From contig NZ_LJHV01000001.1 of NCBI RefSeq assembly GCF_001296025.1, positions 1-64,000 on the forward strand: a DNA stretch of 64,000 nucleotides, read 5' to 3'. The position numbers and the translations under genes are program-made. This document shows positions 27,314-35,354 of the stretch, piece by piece. The stretch's first letter is position 1; the number at the start of each line of letters is the position of its first letter. This DNA comes from Porphyrobacter sp. AAP60. Lineage in GTDB: Bacteria > Pseudomonadota > Alphaproteobacteria > Sphingomonadales > Sphingomonadaceae. Below the pieces are notes generated by a model. The model did no database searches and was not told where the DNA came from. It was given only the letters and a program-made list of their open reading frames with translations.

Positions 27314-28243
27314 TTATCCAGGTATGAAACCATTCACGTCCAGCCAGTGGACAAAGGCGTCGAACCAGCGGTTACTCGTTCGGTCGGGATTGCCTAACCC
27401 GAAGCCGTGTCCGCCATTTTGGTAGAGGTGGAACTCGACCGGGCGATCGGCTTCGTACCACGACTGGATCAGGCCGGTCGTGCCGCCGTAAAGGAAATCG
27501 TCGGCCGCAATGGCGACGAACATCGGCGGCGCGTCCGCAGGCACTTCGACTGCGTCCATCCCGCCGTAGATCGGCGCGATGAAAGCCAGGTCCATCTTTT
27601 CCGAATGAAGCGTGACGTGCATTGTCAAACCGGCGCCAGCGGAAAAGCCCATCATTCCCAGCCGCGACATGTCGACTTTCCAGTCTTCCGCGTGCGCGGC
27701 GATCAGGGCGTAAGCCGCTTCGGCATCCGCTTGCTGATTTGACAAGTCCCATTCCCTCCGGCGCGGAGGTCGAGCGTCCGCATCTTCGTCCTCCGTCGCT
27801 GCTGCATCGGCGAACGTTCGGTTCATCTCGGCCTTGAACTGTTCGAGCGTTGGCTCCGTCGGGAACAGGCGATATTTCAAAACAAAGGCCGCGATCCCGC
27901 GTTCGTTGAGCGCGCGCGCAACTTCCCAGCCCTCATTCTCCATCGAGAGCCAGCGGAAGCCACCTCCCGGCGCGACGATCACGGCCGAGCCATTGGCGAT
28001 CGCAGGATCGGGCAGGAACGGCGTGAGCGTGGCGCTGGAAATGTTGCGTGCCATCGGATCGCCCCATTGCCGGAACCAGCTTTCTTCCGCCGGCTGGTTC
28101 GCGACGCCGCCCGTGTTCAGGGGAATGGCATCGGGTTCCGCCGGTGCATCCATCGGATACATCGTACCGTCCTGTGCGGCCGCGACGTGGAATGGCGCTG
28201 CCAGCAAGCAGGCGGAGATCAGGGCACTGAAGATGTTCTTCAT
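27314..28243 (-). CDS. Secreted alpha/beta-hydrolase, probable hemicellulose esterase
   Basis: A 309-residue exported hydrolase with signal peptide ending HVAAA. The triad is visible: Ser201 in GFSAGAG, Asp248/249 in AIAADDFLYG, and His279 in QNGGHGFG, with an oxyanion motif in VIVAPGGGF. The fold and length match the BD-FAE/acetyl-xylan-esterase-like group often found with GH43 and GH51 genes. An acidic, low-complexity insert (ATEDEDADARPPRRR) lies near 148-163. It is 43 bp after the GH51 gene on the same strand and 147 bp before GH3. Removing acetyl or feruloyl groups from arabinoxylan is inference from context. Confidence 0.82.
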   Translation of the reverse strand: MKNIFSALISACLLAAPFHVAAAQDGTMYPMDAPAEPDAIPLNTGGVANQPAEESWFRQWGDPMARNISSATLTPFLPDPAIANGSAVIVAPGGGFRWLSMENEGWEVARALNERGIAAFVLKYRLFPTEPTLEQFKAEMNRTFADAAATEDEDADARPPRRREWDLSNQQADAEAAYALIAAHAEDWKVDMSRLGMMGFSAGAGLTMHVTLHSEKMDLAFIAPIYGGMDAVEVPADAPPMFVAIAADDFLYGGTTGLIQSWYEADRPVEFHLYQNGGHGFGLGNPDRTSNRWFDAFVHWLDVNGFIPG

Positions 28244-28286
28244 CGAGATGATCCTTGCAGTCTAGATTGGTCGATCGACGCGGAGT

Positions 28287-29816
28287 TCAGCCCACGATCC
28301 AGACGGACACGGACCGCGCCGGAAGCACGGCGGTGAAACGGTTGCCATCCTGCCGGATGGTGGCTGGCCGTGGAGCGACAGCTTCAGGCTTCGCAGCGCT
28401 GTTGCGCGAATCCATGGCGTTACCGGCCAGGATCCGGCCCGTCGCACGCTCGGCCCCGGTGCGGGGAATGGCGATGGCATGGTCGGCGCCCGGATCGGCG
28501 TTGACCAGCGCGATCGCCAGCCTTCCGTCCTTCATCCGCGCCGCCGATGCGGAAAGCGCCGGAATGCTGATCTCGCCGTTGCTATAGGTTGGACCGTCCA
28601 TCGCCACGCGCAGCGACTTCGCATTCTGGAAAAGCGCGTACATTTCGTAGACATGGTAGGTCGGCGTCAGCGTCATCCTCTCGTCATCGACTAGGATCAT
28701 GGCCTGAAGAACGTTCACCATCTGCGCGATATTGGTCATCGGCACGCGGTCGGCGTATTTGTGGAAGATGTTGAGGTTCAGCCCCGCGACCACGCCATCG
28801 CGGATCGTGTTTTCCTGCCACAGCGAAGAACGTCCTTCCGTCTCGTCGAACCAGGTTCCCCATTCGTCCACATAAAGGCCGTAACCGTCGGGCAGCTTGT
28901 CGTGGCTGTCGATCATGGCGATCGAACTGGCGATCAGCCCGTCCATGCGTAGCGTCCGCTCCATGGTGGACGCCCACTCGCTTTCCGCAAAACCGGTCGC
29001 CGCGCCCTTGCGCGACCAGTTGCTGGTCGGAAGCGTGTAAAAATGCAGCGAGATACCCTTGGATACCTCTCCGATCATCGGGTGATCGAGCACCTCGTCA
29101 GAGAACTCAGGATTGCCGTCATGCGCGCCGGAGACGATCATCACGGGCTTTTCCCCGTCGACGACCATGAAGCTCGCCCAATGCGCATACAGGTCCGCAT
29201 AATAGGCCGGACGCATCCTTCCGCCGCAACCCCAGGTTTCGTTTCCGATCGAAAGGTAATCGACTTTCCACGGCGCGGCGCGTCCGTTTCCACGTCTCTC
29301 CTGCGCCAGCGCGGTCTGGCCGTTGCCGGTGATGTATTCCAGCCAATCGGCCGCTTCGTTCACCGTGCCGCTGCCAAGATTGACGTTGAGATAGGTCTTC
29401 GCGCCCAGCCGTTCAGCCAGATTGAAAAATTCGTGCGTGCCAAAGGTGTTGGGTTCCGATGTGCCGCCCCAGGCCAGGTTCACGCGCGGCGTACGTTTCC
29501 CGATGCCATCGCGCCAGTGATAGATGTCGGCGTAGCACCCGCCCGGCCAGCGGATGACTGGCACTTGCAGCTTTTGCAAGGCCGCAAACACATCGTCACG
29601 AACGCCGTCCGTGTTTGGTATGTCGCTGTCCTCGCCGACCCAAAGTCCGCCGTAAAGCTGCGTACCCAGGTGCTCGAGAAACTGGCCGTAAACTTCCGGC
29701 TGGATGGTGCCGATCTCGCTTTCGCGTTCAATCGTGATCGCGGTCTGCGCGGCGGCCGGCATGGCCATGACCATACTAACCAACGCACCCGCCAAGGCGC
29801 TGCCCAAACGCACCAT
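28287..29816 (-). CDS. GH51 alpha-L-arabinofuranosidase, secreted
   Basis: A 509-residue family 51 enzyme releasing L-arabinose from arabinan or arabinoxylan side chains. It has a signal peptide (ending MPAAAQ) and starts IQPEVYGQFLEHLGTQLYGGLWVG, the GH51 entry motif. RWPGGCYADIYHWRDGIG follows, then acid/base Glu193 in GNETWG, nucleophile Glu318 in VDEWGTW, and a C-terminal beta-domain. The ATG was chosen because GGGAG lies about 8 bases upstream; longer upstream frames have no support. It diverges from galM across 108 bp that contain a full palindromic operator. Confidence 0.95.
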   Translation of the reverse strand: MVRLGSALAGALVSMVMAMPAAAQTAITIERESEIGTIQPEVYGQFLEHLGTQLYGGLWVGEDSDIPNTDGVRDDVFAALQKLQVPVIRWPGGCYADIYHWRDGIGKRTPRVNLAWGGTSEPNTFGTHEFFNLAERLGAKTYLNVNLGSGTVNEAADWLEYITGNGQTALAQERRGNGRAAPWKVDYLSIGNETWGCGGRMRPAYYADLYAHWASFMVVDGEKPVMIVSGAHDGNPEFSDEVLDHPMIGEVSKGISLHFYTLPTSNWSRKGAATGFAESEWASTMERTLRMDGLIASSIAMIDSHDKLPDGYGLYVDEWGTWFDETEGRSSLWQENTIRDGVVAGLNLNIFHKYADRVPMTNIAQMVNVLQAMILVDDERMTLTPTYHVYEMYALFQNAKSLRVAMDGPTYSNGEISIPALSASAARMKDGRLAIALVNADPGADHAIAIPRTGAERATGRILAGNAMDSRNSAAKPEAVAPRPATIRQDGNRFTAVLPARSVSVWIVG

Positions 29817-29880
29817 ACCCACTCCCTTTATTCTCTCGAAGACAACCCTGCCACTGCGGATGCGGGCTAGGCAAGAACGA

Positions 29881-29895
29881 ATTTGTCCGACAAAA
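29881..29895. promoter_or_regulatory. Palindromic GntR-type operator between GH51 and galM
   Basis: ATTTGTCCGACAAAA contains the perfect inverted repeat TTTGTC-C-GACAAA. The form T-GT-n-AC-A is typical of FadR/FCD GntR regulators. Two related 15-mers lie at 34438 and 37188, so the same regulator, probably the GntR protein at 34.5-35.3 kb, is inferred to control all three divergent promoters. Confidence 0.65.
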
Positions 29896-29924
29896 GAAAC
29901 GCACAAGTTTCGGGAGGAAGAGAA

Positions 29925-31073
29925 ATGATCAGAGCGTGGATTTCGGCCGCCGTCGCATTGGGTGCGATGGCCGTGGCGGCCTCGCCCGCGACAGCCGCAG
30001 AGGCGCATCGCACGATGGCCGGGGCGCTGGCCGACGGCACGCCGATCGAAGCGGTGACCCTGTCCAACAGCGCCGGTGTGTCGGCACGAATCCTCAATTA
30101 CGGCGCCACGCTTCAGTCGCTTGTCGCGCCCGATCGGGAGGGGCGGCCCGCCGACATCATTCTCGGCTACGACGATGCGGCGGACTACGAAGCGCTGCCG
30201 AATTACTTCGGCGTCACTGTGGGCCGCTATGCCAACCGCATCGGTGGCGGGCGCTTCTCGCTCGACGGGCGCAGCTTTCAGCTGACGCAGAACGACGCGG
30301 CGAACTCGCTCCACGGCGGGGTGGAGGGCTTCGACAAACGCGTGTGGCGGATTGCAGAGGTGGCAAGCGGGCCGATCGCGCGGATCGTCCTGACGCTCGA
30401 CAGCCCGGACGGGGATCAGGGCTACCCCGGCAATGCCGCGGTGCGAGTGACATACACGCTCGACGACGCAGGTGATCTCGGCATCCTGTTCGAAGTTTCA
30501 ACGGACGCGCCCACGATCGTCAACATGACCAACCATGCGCTGTTCAACCTTGCAGGCGTCGGTGCGCCACAAGGGGCGATGGATCACTGGCTAATGCTGC
30601 CGGCGAAAACCTACACCCCCGTAGACGAGGCGCTGATTCCGACTGGCGAACTTTCGCCGGTTTCAGGCACGGTCTTCGACTTCCGACAGCCGCGCCGGAT
30701 CGAGGACGGGTTGCGCGATGCCAAGGATCCGCAGATCGTCATCGGCCGCGGCTATGACCACAACTGGGCGCTCGACAAGGGGCGTACGGCACAGCCAGAA
30801 CTCGCGGCCCGGCTGGTGCACCCCGCATCAGGCCGCGTGCTCGAAGTGTTAAGCACCGAACCCGGCATGCAGTTCTATTCGGGCAATTTCCTGGTCGGAA
30901 CTGTCGTGGGCAAGGGTGACACGGTCTATCGCATGGGCGACGGGATCGCGCTGGAGCCGCAGAACTATCCCGACGCGCCCAACCATGCGAATTTCCCGAG
31001 CGCGCGGGTCGATCCGGGCAAACCCTATCGCCACCAGATGATCTACCGGGTGTCCACCGCTTCGTCCATGTGA
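29925..31073 (+). CDS. galM: Aldose 1-epimerase (mutarotase), exported
   Basis: A 382-residue GalM family protein with a signal peptide (MIRAWISAAVALGAMAVAASPATA), so it works in the periplasm. Family motifs are GYDDAADYEALPNYFGVTVGRYANRI, NSLHGGVEGFDKRVW, the catalytic His region NMTNHALFNL, GYDHNW and the C-terminal EPQNYPDAPNH. GGGAGG lies 8 bases before the ATG. It would interconvert alpha and beta anomers of released sugars, speeding supply of the form used by the transporter or the dehydrogenase. It is convergent with the sugar dehydrogenase gene, 17 bp apart, and divergent from GH51. Confidence 0.93.
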   Translation: MIRAWISAAVALGAMAVAASPATAAEAHRTMAGALADGTPIEAVTLSNSAGVSARILNYGATLQSLVAPDREGRPADIILGYDDAADYEALPNYFGVTVGRYANRIGGGRFSLDGRSFQLTQNDAANSLHGGVEGFDKRVWRIAEVASGPIARIVLTLDSPDGDQGYPGNAAVRVTYTLDDAGDLGILFEVSTDAPTIVNMTNHALFNLAGVGAPQGAMDHWLMLPAKTYTPVDEALIPTGELSPVSGTVFDFRQPRRIEDGLRDAKDPQIVIGRGYDHNWALDKGRTAQPELAARLVHPASGRVLEVLSTEPGMQFYSGNFLVGTVVGKGDTVYRMGDGIALEPQNYPDAPNHANFPSARVDPGKPYRHQMIYRVSTASSM

Positions 31074-31090
31074 CAGGCGACCGACAGACT

Positions 31091-32014
31091 TTATTCGGTG
31101 AAAGGCGGAGCGACCACGCTGTGGCACCGCATGAACGCGTCTGCCACCAGTTGCAGCGGCGCGAAGTCGGCATCGCTGCGGCCAGCCGCGACCGCTCGCG
31201 AAAAAGCGGCGTAAATCTCCGGATATTCCCGGTCAGTTCCTTCGCTTTGCCTGTCTGGCAAATTCAGTATCCGGCCACCCTGCGACAGGGTCAGCCTTCC
31301 CTCGTCCGTATCGATCGCGATGTCCCAAGTCTGCGGGCCTTGCTGTAGGAAATCGAGCGTCACGGTGACGGGCACGCCCGAGCTGTCGTGCATCTGGATA
31401 TATCCAGCGATGGGCGCAGCGCGATTTTCCGGCACGGCGAGATGCCCGCCCTCTACTATCAATGGCCGTGGCAGCAGCAGCGTGGCTATGGACAGCGCGT
31501 TAATGCCGGGGTCGAACACGCCGAAGCCACCAGCCTCAAATATCCACTCCTGTCCCGGATGCCATACCCGCACGTCCTCGCGCCAGTCGATGGTGACGCG
31601 CCGAATGGTCTTGCCCTGCAGCCACTCGCGTGCCGGTGCGACACCGTGGGCGAACCGGGAATGCCATGCGGCAAACAGAACCACGCCGGTATCCGCAGCC
31701 TGCGTCGCGAGTGCCTGCGCCGCAGAGACGGTGGAAGCCGGAGGCTTTTCGATCAGCACGTGCTTTCCCGCTTGCAGTGCCATCCGGGCCTGATCGTAGC
31801 GCGCCTGGGGCGGCGTGCAGATCGCGACCGCGTCGATCGCGATGTCGCTGTCCAGCAGCCTCGCCAGATCGCGAAAATGGGGTACGCCGTCGCACGGCTG
31901 CGCATGAGGATCGACTGTCGCGGCCAAGGCAAACCCGGCATCCCCCTTGATAGCCGGGAGGTGCTGGTCGCGCGCGATCTTCCCCAGCCCGACGATGGCG
32001 ATCCGAATGGTCAA
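31091..32014 (-). CDS. L-arabinose/D-galactose 1-dehydrogenase (Gfo/Idh/MocA)
   Basis: A 307-residue Gfo/Idh/MocA oxidoreductase: NAD(P) motif IRIAIVGLGKIARDQHLPAI, the catalytic EKPPA motif (GKHVLIEKPPAST), and the DWREDVRVWHPGQEWIFEAGGFGVFDPGINALSI block seen in L-arabinose/D-galactose 1-dehydrogenases of the Azospirillum and Pseudomonas type. It oxidises the sugar to its 1,4-lactone, the first step of the non-phosphorylative pathway. The start is TTG overlapping the preceding stop (TTGA). Arabinose is preferred over galactose because of the arabonate dehydratase and arabinosidases nearby. Confidence 0.85.
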   Translation of the reverse strand: MTIRIAIVGLGKIARDQHLPAIKGDAGFALAATVDPHAQPCDGVPHFRDLARLLDSDIAIDAVAICTPPQARYDQARMALQAGKHVLIEKPPASTVSAAQALATQAADTGVVLFAAWHSRFAHGVAPAREWLQGKTIRRVTIDWREDVRVWHPGQEWIFEAGGFGVFDPGINALSIATLLLPRPLIVEGGHLAVPENRAAPIAGYIQMHDSSGVPVTVTLDFLQQGPQTWDIAIDTDEGRLTLSQGGRILNLPDRQSEGTDREYPEIYAAFSRAVAAGRSDADFAPLQLVADAFMRCHSVVAPPFTE

Positions 32015-33000
32015 AGCGCTTTCACTCGCTTCAATTCTTCGGCTTCTTCCGAAACGCGCAAGGTGTTGACCAGTGGCAGGGTGAAGGGCGGTGCTTCTAT
32101 CTCGAAGATATCGCCATCGCGGGTCGCGAATCCATCCGCGAAACTGGCGGTCGAAGTTCCGAAGAAATGAACGTGCACATCGCCGGGACGGCAGAACAGA
32201 TCGTATTTGAAATGGTGGTGTTCAAGGTTTGCGATGGTGTGAGCCATATTGGCTTCGCCGGTGAGGAACGGCTTTTCCCAAGCCACATTGTCGCCGCGCC
32301 GGATGCGGGCCGTGCCGCGAATATCCTGCGGCAAGGCGCCAACGAACAGTTCCGGACCCAGTGAGGCTTGCCGCAATTTCGAATGCGCCAGCCACAGGTA
32401 ATTGTGTTTTTCGGTGATGTGGTCGGAATACTCGTTGGCGAGGCAGAACCCCAGCCGGTAAGGTGTGCCATCGGGACCGATCAGATAGATAGCTGCGATC
32501 TCCGGCTCCTCCCCTCCGTCGAGAGCATAGGGCGGAACCTTCAGCAATTGACCCGGCCCGGCAAGGTGCTGGCCGTCACCCTTCCAGAACCATTCGGGTT
32601 GATGGCCGATCGCGCCCGCTTCCGGCTTGCCGCCTGCCAGACCTTCGAGAAACATGCGCATGGAATCCGACGCGTCGCCGGCGGCGGCCGCCTTGTGCAT
32701 CCGGTCGCGCCCCTCCGCACTGCCGAGATGGGTAAGACCGGTGCCCGCAAGGGTAAGATGGGCGCTGTCGGGATGATCGACGGGCACAACCAGCCGACCT
32801 GCCGCCAGTTCCTTTGCGGGATCGACGCGTTCTCCCAACCCGGCCCGAGCGACGGCATCGGAAAGTGAAATACCGCTGGCTATCGCATGGGTAGCCAGGT
32901 CCAGCGTGGATTCGAACCCCTCGACCACGCCGGTCTCGCCATCGACCGTCGCCAAAACTTGCCGCGTCCCCTTCGGGGTATGGCGCTGAAGAAGCATCAT
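32011..33000 (-). CDS. AraD1/GguC family protein (FAH fold), L-arabinose pathway
   Basis: A 329-residue protein of the fumarylacetoacetate-hydrolase superfamily, matching the AraD1/GguC group: EPEIAAIYLIGPDGTPYRLGFCLANEYSDH with metal-binding acidic residues, and GDVHVHFFGTSTASFADGF near the end. Relatives process L-2-keto-3-deoxyarabonate, either as a dehydratase to ketoglutarate semialdehyde or as a hydrolase of an oxidised intermediate to pyruvate and glycolate; the sequence alone does not decide. It starts at ATG 33000, overlapping the upstream stop by 4 bp, with GGAG about 10 bases before. It is coupled to the dehydrogenase downstream. Confidence 0.8.
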   Translation of the reverse strand: MMLLQRHTPKGTRQVLATVDGETGVVEGFESTLDLATHAIASGISLSDAVARAGLGERVDPAKELAAGRLVVPVDHPDSAHLTLAGTGLTHLGSAEGRDRMHKAAAAGDASDSMRMFLEGLAGGKPEAGAIGHQPEWFWKGDGQHLAGPGQLLKVPPYALDGGEEPEIAAIYLIGPDGTPYRLGFCLANEYSDHITEKHNYLWLAHSKLRQASLGPELFVGALPQDIRGTARIRRGDNVAWEKPFLTGEANMAHTIANLEHHHFKYDLFCRPGDVHVHFFGTSTASFADGFATRDGDIFEIEAPPFTLPLVNTLRVSEEAEELKRVKAL

Positions 33001-33371
33001 TGCGCAAAATCTCCTGTATGTCTTTCGCCACCATCGAAAGCGTGCAGCGTGATCGGCTCGGTCTGCAGCGTTATCCACCGCTCGCCATCCTGCACGATCG
33101 CCAGCCCGGCGACATCGCCATCGGCAATCTCGGCATAGTCGATTACTATGTCGGCGATGATATCTCCGCCGGGGTCGTCGATAGCGTGCATTGATGGTGC
33201 TTCGTCCGACAGCAGATTGCGTGTCGCCGTCAGCTGGACGGGATCATGCCCGACAGCAACGCCAGCGCTATCGGTAATCACGATCGCGCTGAAGCGCGCC
33301 ACCGGTGCCGGCTGAGCGGCAAGAACGGCCCCCGACAAGCATACCGCGGCGATCATCAGCAGGCCCTTCAC
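32997..33371 (-). CDS. Small secreted protein, possible detached GH43 C-terminal domain
   Basis: A 124-residue protein with a clear signal peptide (MKGLLMIAAVCLSGAVLAAQ). The mature part reads IIADIVIDYAEIADGDVAGLAIVQDGERWITLQTE. The pattern of a hydrophobic strand, then AGL and a Gln-rich turn before another strand, recalls the concanavalin-like C-terminal domain of GH43 beta-xylosidases. It overlaps the GH43 stop and the AraD1 start by 4 bp each, so it is a genuine operon member. I do not recognise a named family. It may be a free-standing sugar-binding module serving the single-domain GH43 enzyme encoded just upstream; this is inference. Confidence 0.6.
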   Translation of the reverse strand: MKGLLMIAAVCLSGAVLAAQPAPVARFSAIVITDSAGVAVGHDPVQLTATRNLLSDEAPSMHAIDDPGGDIIADIVIDYAEIADGDVAGLAIVQDGERWITLQTEPITLHAFDGGERHTGDFAQ

Positions 33372-34414
33372 TCCGCAAGGATTCCCGCCTGTGTCTGCTC
33401 GACGGGGAGAATGCGCCCCTCCTTATCGAAGTGCAGCCGCTCGACCGCGACGGCACGGCGGCCAAGGCCACCCGGCTGATCGCCGACGGTAAGCGTTCCG
33501 ACGTGATAGAACAGGTACCACTCGCCCTTGAATTTCGCGATTCCGGGATGGATCGTAAAGCTGTTGGCTGCGCTTCCGGTGATTTCGCCCTGCCGCGTCC
33601 AGGGGCCAGTGATCGACGGAGCGGTAGCGTAGGAGATCCGCTCGTCCGGGCCTAGCCGCTTATCCATCGAGGCATAGGCGAGGTAATATGTGCCGTCTCG
33701 TTCGAACACCCACGGCCCCTCGACGAAGTCCGGCAGCTCGATCTGCCGGATCGGACCGGCGAAACTGACCATGTCGTCCGCCAGTTCAGCCGTATAGAGG
33801 TTGGCATTGCCCCAGAAGAGATAGCTCTTGCCATCCGCGTTGGTCCACACTGTCGGGTCGATATCGTCCCAATGATGCGGCCCGGCGGTATCTTCGTTCT
33901 TCACCAGCGGACGGCCGAGAGCATCGGCGAACGGACCGAGCGGATTGTCGGCCACGGCGACGCCGATCGCCTTTCCGTGGCTGCCCTGCGCCTCGTCATG
34001 CTCGACCGCAGTGTAGAACCAGTAGCGACCATTCTTTTCGTGCACCTGACTGGCCCAGGCATCGCGCGATGCCCAGCTGAAGTCAGTGGGGCGCATGATC
34101 GAACCGTGATAGGTCCAATACTTCATGTCGGCGGTCGAGTAGGCGAGCCATTCGGTGATGTTGAACATCTGTTCGCCGCGCGCTTCGTCATGTCCGACAT
34201 AGAGGTAGAGCCGATCGCCGACGACCAACGGCGCGGGATCGGCGGTGTGGCGATCTTGGATCAGCGGATTTCCGGCGTTTACGAAACTTGCCAGCCCTTC
34301 GGGCGGCGTCGCCATTGTGCAACCGCTTGCCAGAGCGGCAAGCGCCAGGACCCCGAGCGCGTTGAATGCGTGCCCTTTCGCCGCGCGAAATGTGCCCAAG
34401 AATGCCATTTTCAC
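33368..34414 (-). CDS. GH43 glycosidase lipoprotein (arabinofuranosidase/xylosidase type)
   Basis: A 348-residue family 43 five-bladed propeller. The N-terminal lipobox LASGC (Cys32 from the GTG start) anchors it to a membrane. The three catalytic acids are visible: Asp59 in TADPAPLV, Asp in DDIDPTVW and Glu in FVEGPWVFERDG. GTG 34414 (MKMAFLG) and ATG 34408 share one ribosome site (GGGAG); either is possible. There is no C-terminal accessory domain, but the next gene encodes a small secreted protein that may supply it. It heads the operon GH43, small protein, araD1, dehydrogenase. The substrate is arabinan or arabinoxylan by context. Confidence 0.9.
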   Translation of the reverse strand: MKMAFLGTFRAAKGHAFNALGVLALAALASGCTMATPPEGLASFVNAGNPLIQDRHTADPAPLVVGDRLYLYVGHDEARGEQMFNITEWLAYSTADMKYWTYHGSIMRPTDFSWASRDAWASQVHEKNGRYWFYTAVEHDEAQGSHGKAIGVAVADNPLGPFADALGRPLVKNEDTAGPHHWDDIDPTVWTNADGKSYLFWGNANLYTAELADDMVSFAGPIRQIELPDFVEGPWVFERDGTYYLAYASMDKRLGPDERISYATAPSITGPWTRQGEITGSAANSFTIHPGIAKFKGEWYLFYHVGTLTVGDQPGGLGRRAVAVERLHFDKEGRILPVEQTQAGILAE

Positions 34415-34437
34415 AATTCTCCCAAGCTCGATTATTC

Positions 34438-34452
34438 ATTACTCCGACAAAT
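34438..34452. promoter_or_regulatory. GntR-type operator between GH43 and the regulator gene
   Basis: ATTACTCCGACAAAT differs by one base from the site at 37188 and shares CCGACAAA with the full palindrome at 29881. It lies in the 120-bp divergent region between the GH43 operon and the GntR gene, a position that fits control of the operon and autoregulation. Confidence 0.6.
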
Positions 34453-34536
34453 CGAACTGTCAAAGCATCGCCTGCCTTGAAGTGGTGCGTCGCCACGCGG
34501 ATTGATTTGCAGGCGGGCGCAGGCCTAGATGCAGCC

Positions 34537-35346
34537 ATGCGACAACGAACCAGCCCATCGCCGGAAAAGCGCGACACGAAAATTCGCGGCAATTCCCGTG
34601 CGCCTGCGTTCGACGACATGCCGAAAACCAGCGGTCGGCGCGTGCGCGGCGCGATTTTCGACTATCTGGGCGAGCTGATCGTCACGGGAAGCGCGGGCGT
34701 GGGAGATACGCTGCCCGGCGAAGTCGAGACAGCCGAGAGACTGGACATTTCGCGCGGCACCTATCGCGAGGCTGTGAAGATGCTGGCGGGCAAGGGATTG
34801 GTCGAAAGCCGTCCCAAGACGGGGACCCGCGTGCTCGAGCGATCACGCTGGAATTTGCTCGATCCCGATGTGCTGCGCTGGGCCTTCGCAGGCCGGCCGG
34901 ACCCCTCGTTTGTCGCCGACCTGTTCGAAATGCGCAGCGTGGTCGAACCAGCGATCGCCCGGCTGGCTGCGACGCGCCGCGACGATGAGCAGGCACAGCA
35001 GATGCGAGAAGCGCTAGCGGTCATGGCCGGCAAAGGGCTGCGTTCGCAGTCCGGACGGGATGCCGACCGGCTGTTTCACGAAACGCTGCTGAAGGCCTGC
35101 GGCAACGAGGTAATGCAATCGCTTGGCGCCAGCATCGGGGCGGCGGTCGCTTACACCACTTTGTTTAAAAAGCGCGCGGGCGGGCTGTCGCGAGACCCCG
35201 TCCCCGACCATCAGCGCGTGATGGATGCAATCGACGCGCGCGACCCCGACGCCGCGGAACAGGCAATGACGGAACTGCTGCTGCTTGCCCGGCAGGATAC
35301 CGATAAGGCGCTGCAGGATTTCATTTCTCCGCAGGACCGCGACTGA
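34537..35346 (+). CDS. GntR family regulator, FadR/FCD subfamily (L-arabinose regulon)
   Basis: A 269-residue transcription factor. The winged-helix domain at about 30-100 has LGELIVTGSAGVGDTLPGEVETAERLDISRGTYREAVKMLAGKGLVESRPKTGTRV, the GntR recognition helix being SRGTYREAVK. The FCD effector domain follows, with metal/ligand-binding features in LFEMRSVVEPAIARLA, DADRLFHETLLKACGN and PDHQRVMDAIDARD. ATG 34537 is chosen; ATG 34618 is possible. It is divergent from the GH43 operon and ends 8 bp before the convergent dehydratase. It likely represses the arabinose genes and responds to an arabonate-like acid, inferred from FCD ligands being organic acids. Confidence 0.9.
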   Translation: MRQRTSPSPEKRDTKIRGNSRAPAFDDMPKTSGRRVRGAIFDYLGELIVTGSAGVGDTLPGEVETAERLDISRGTYREAVKMLAGKGLVESRPKTGTRVLERSRWNLLDPDVLRWAFAGRPDPSFVADLFEMRSVVEPAIARLAATRRDDEQAQQMREALAVMAGKGLRSQSGRDADRLFHETLLKACGNEVMQSLGASIGAAVAYTTLFKKRAGGLSRDPVPDHQRVMDAIDARDPDAAEQAMTELLLLARQDTDKALQDFISPQDRD

Positions 35347-35354
35347 CGCGCTTG

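Noticed and set aside
32011-32025. AAAGCGCTTT palindrome at the AraD1/dehydrogenase junction as another operator
   Set aside because: It differs from the TAGCGCTA sites and falls in coding sequence at a coupled stop/start, where no promoter is expected.
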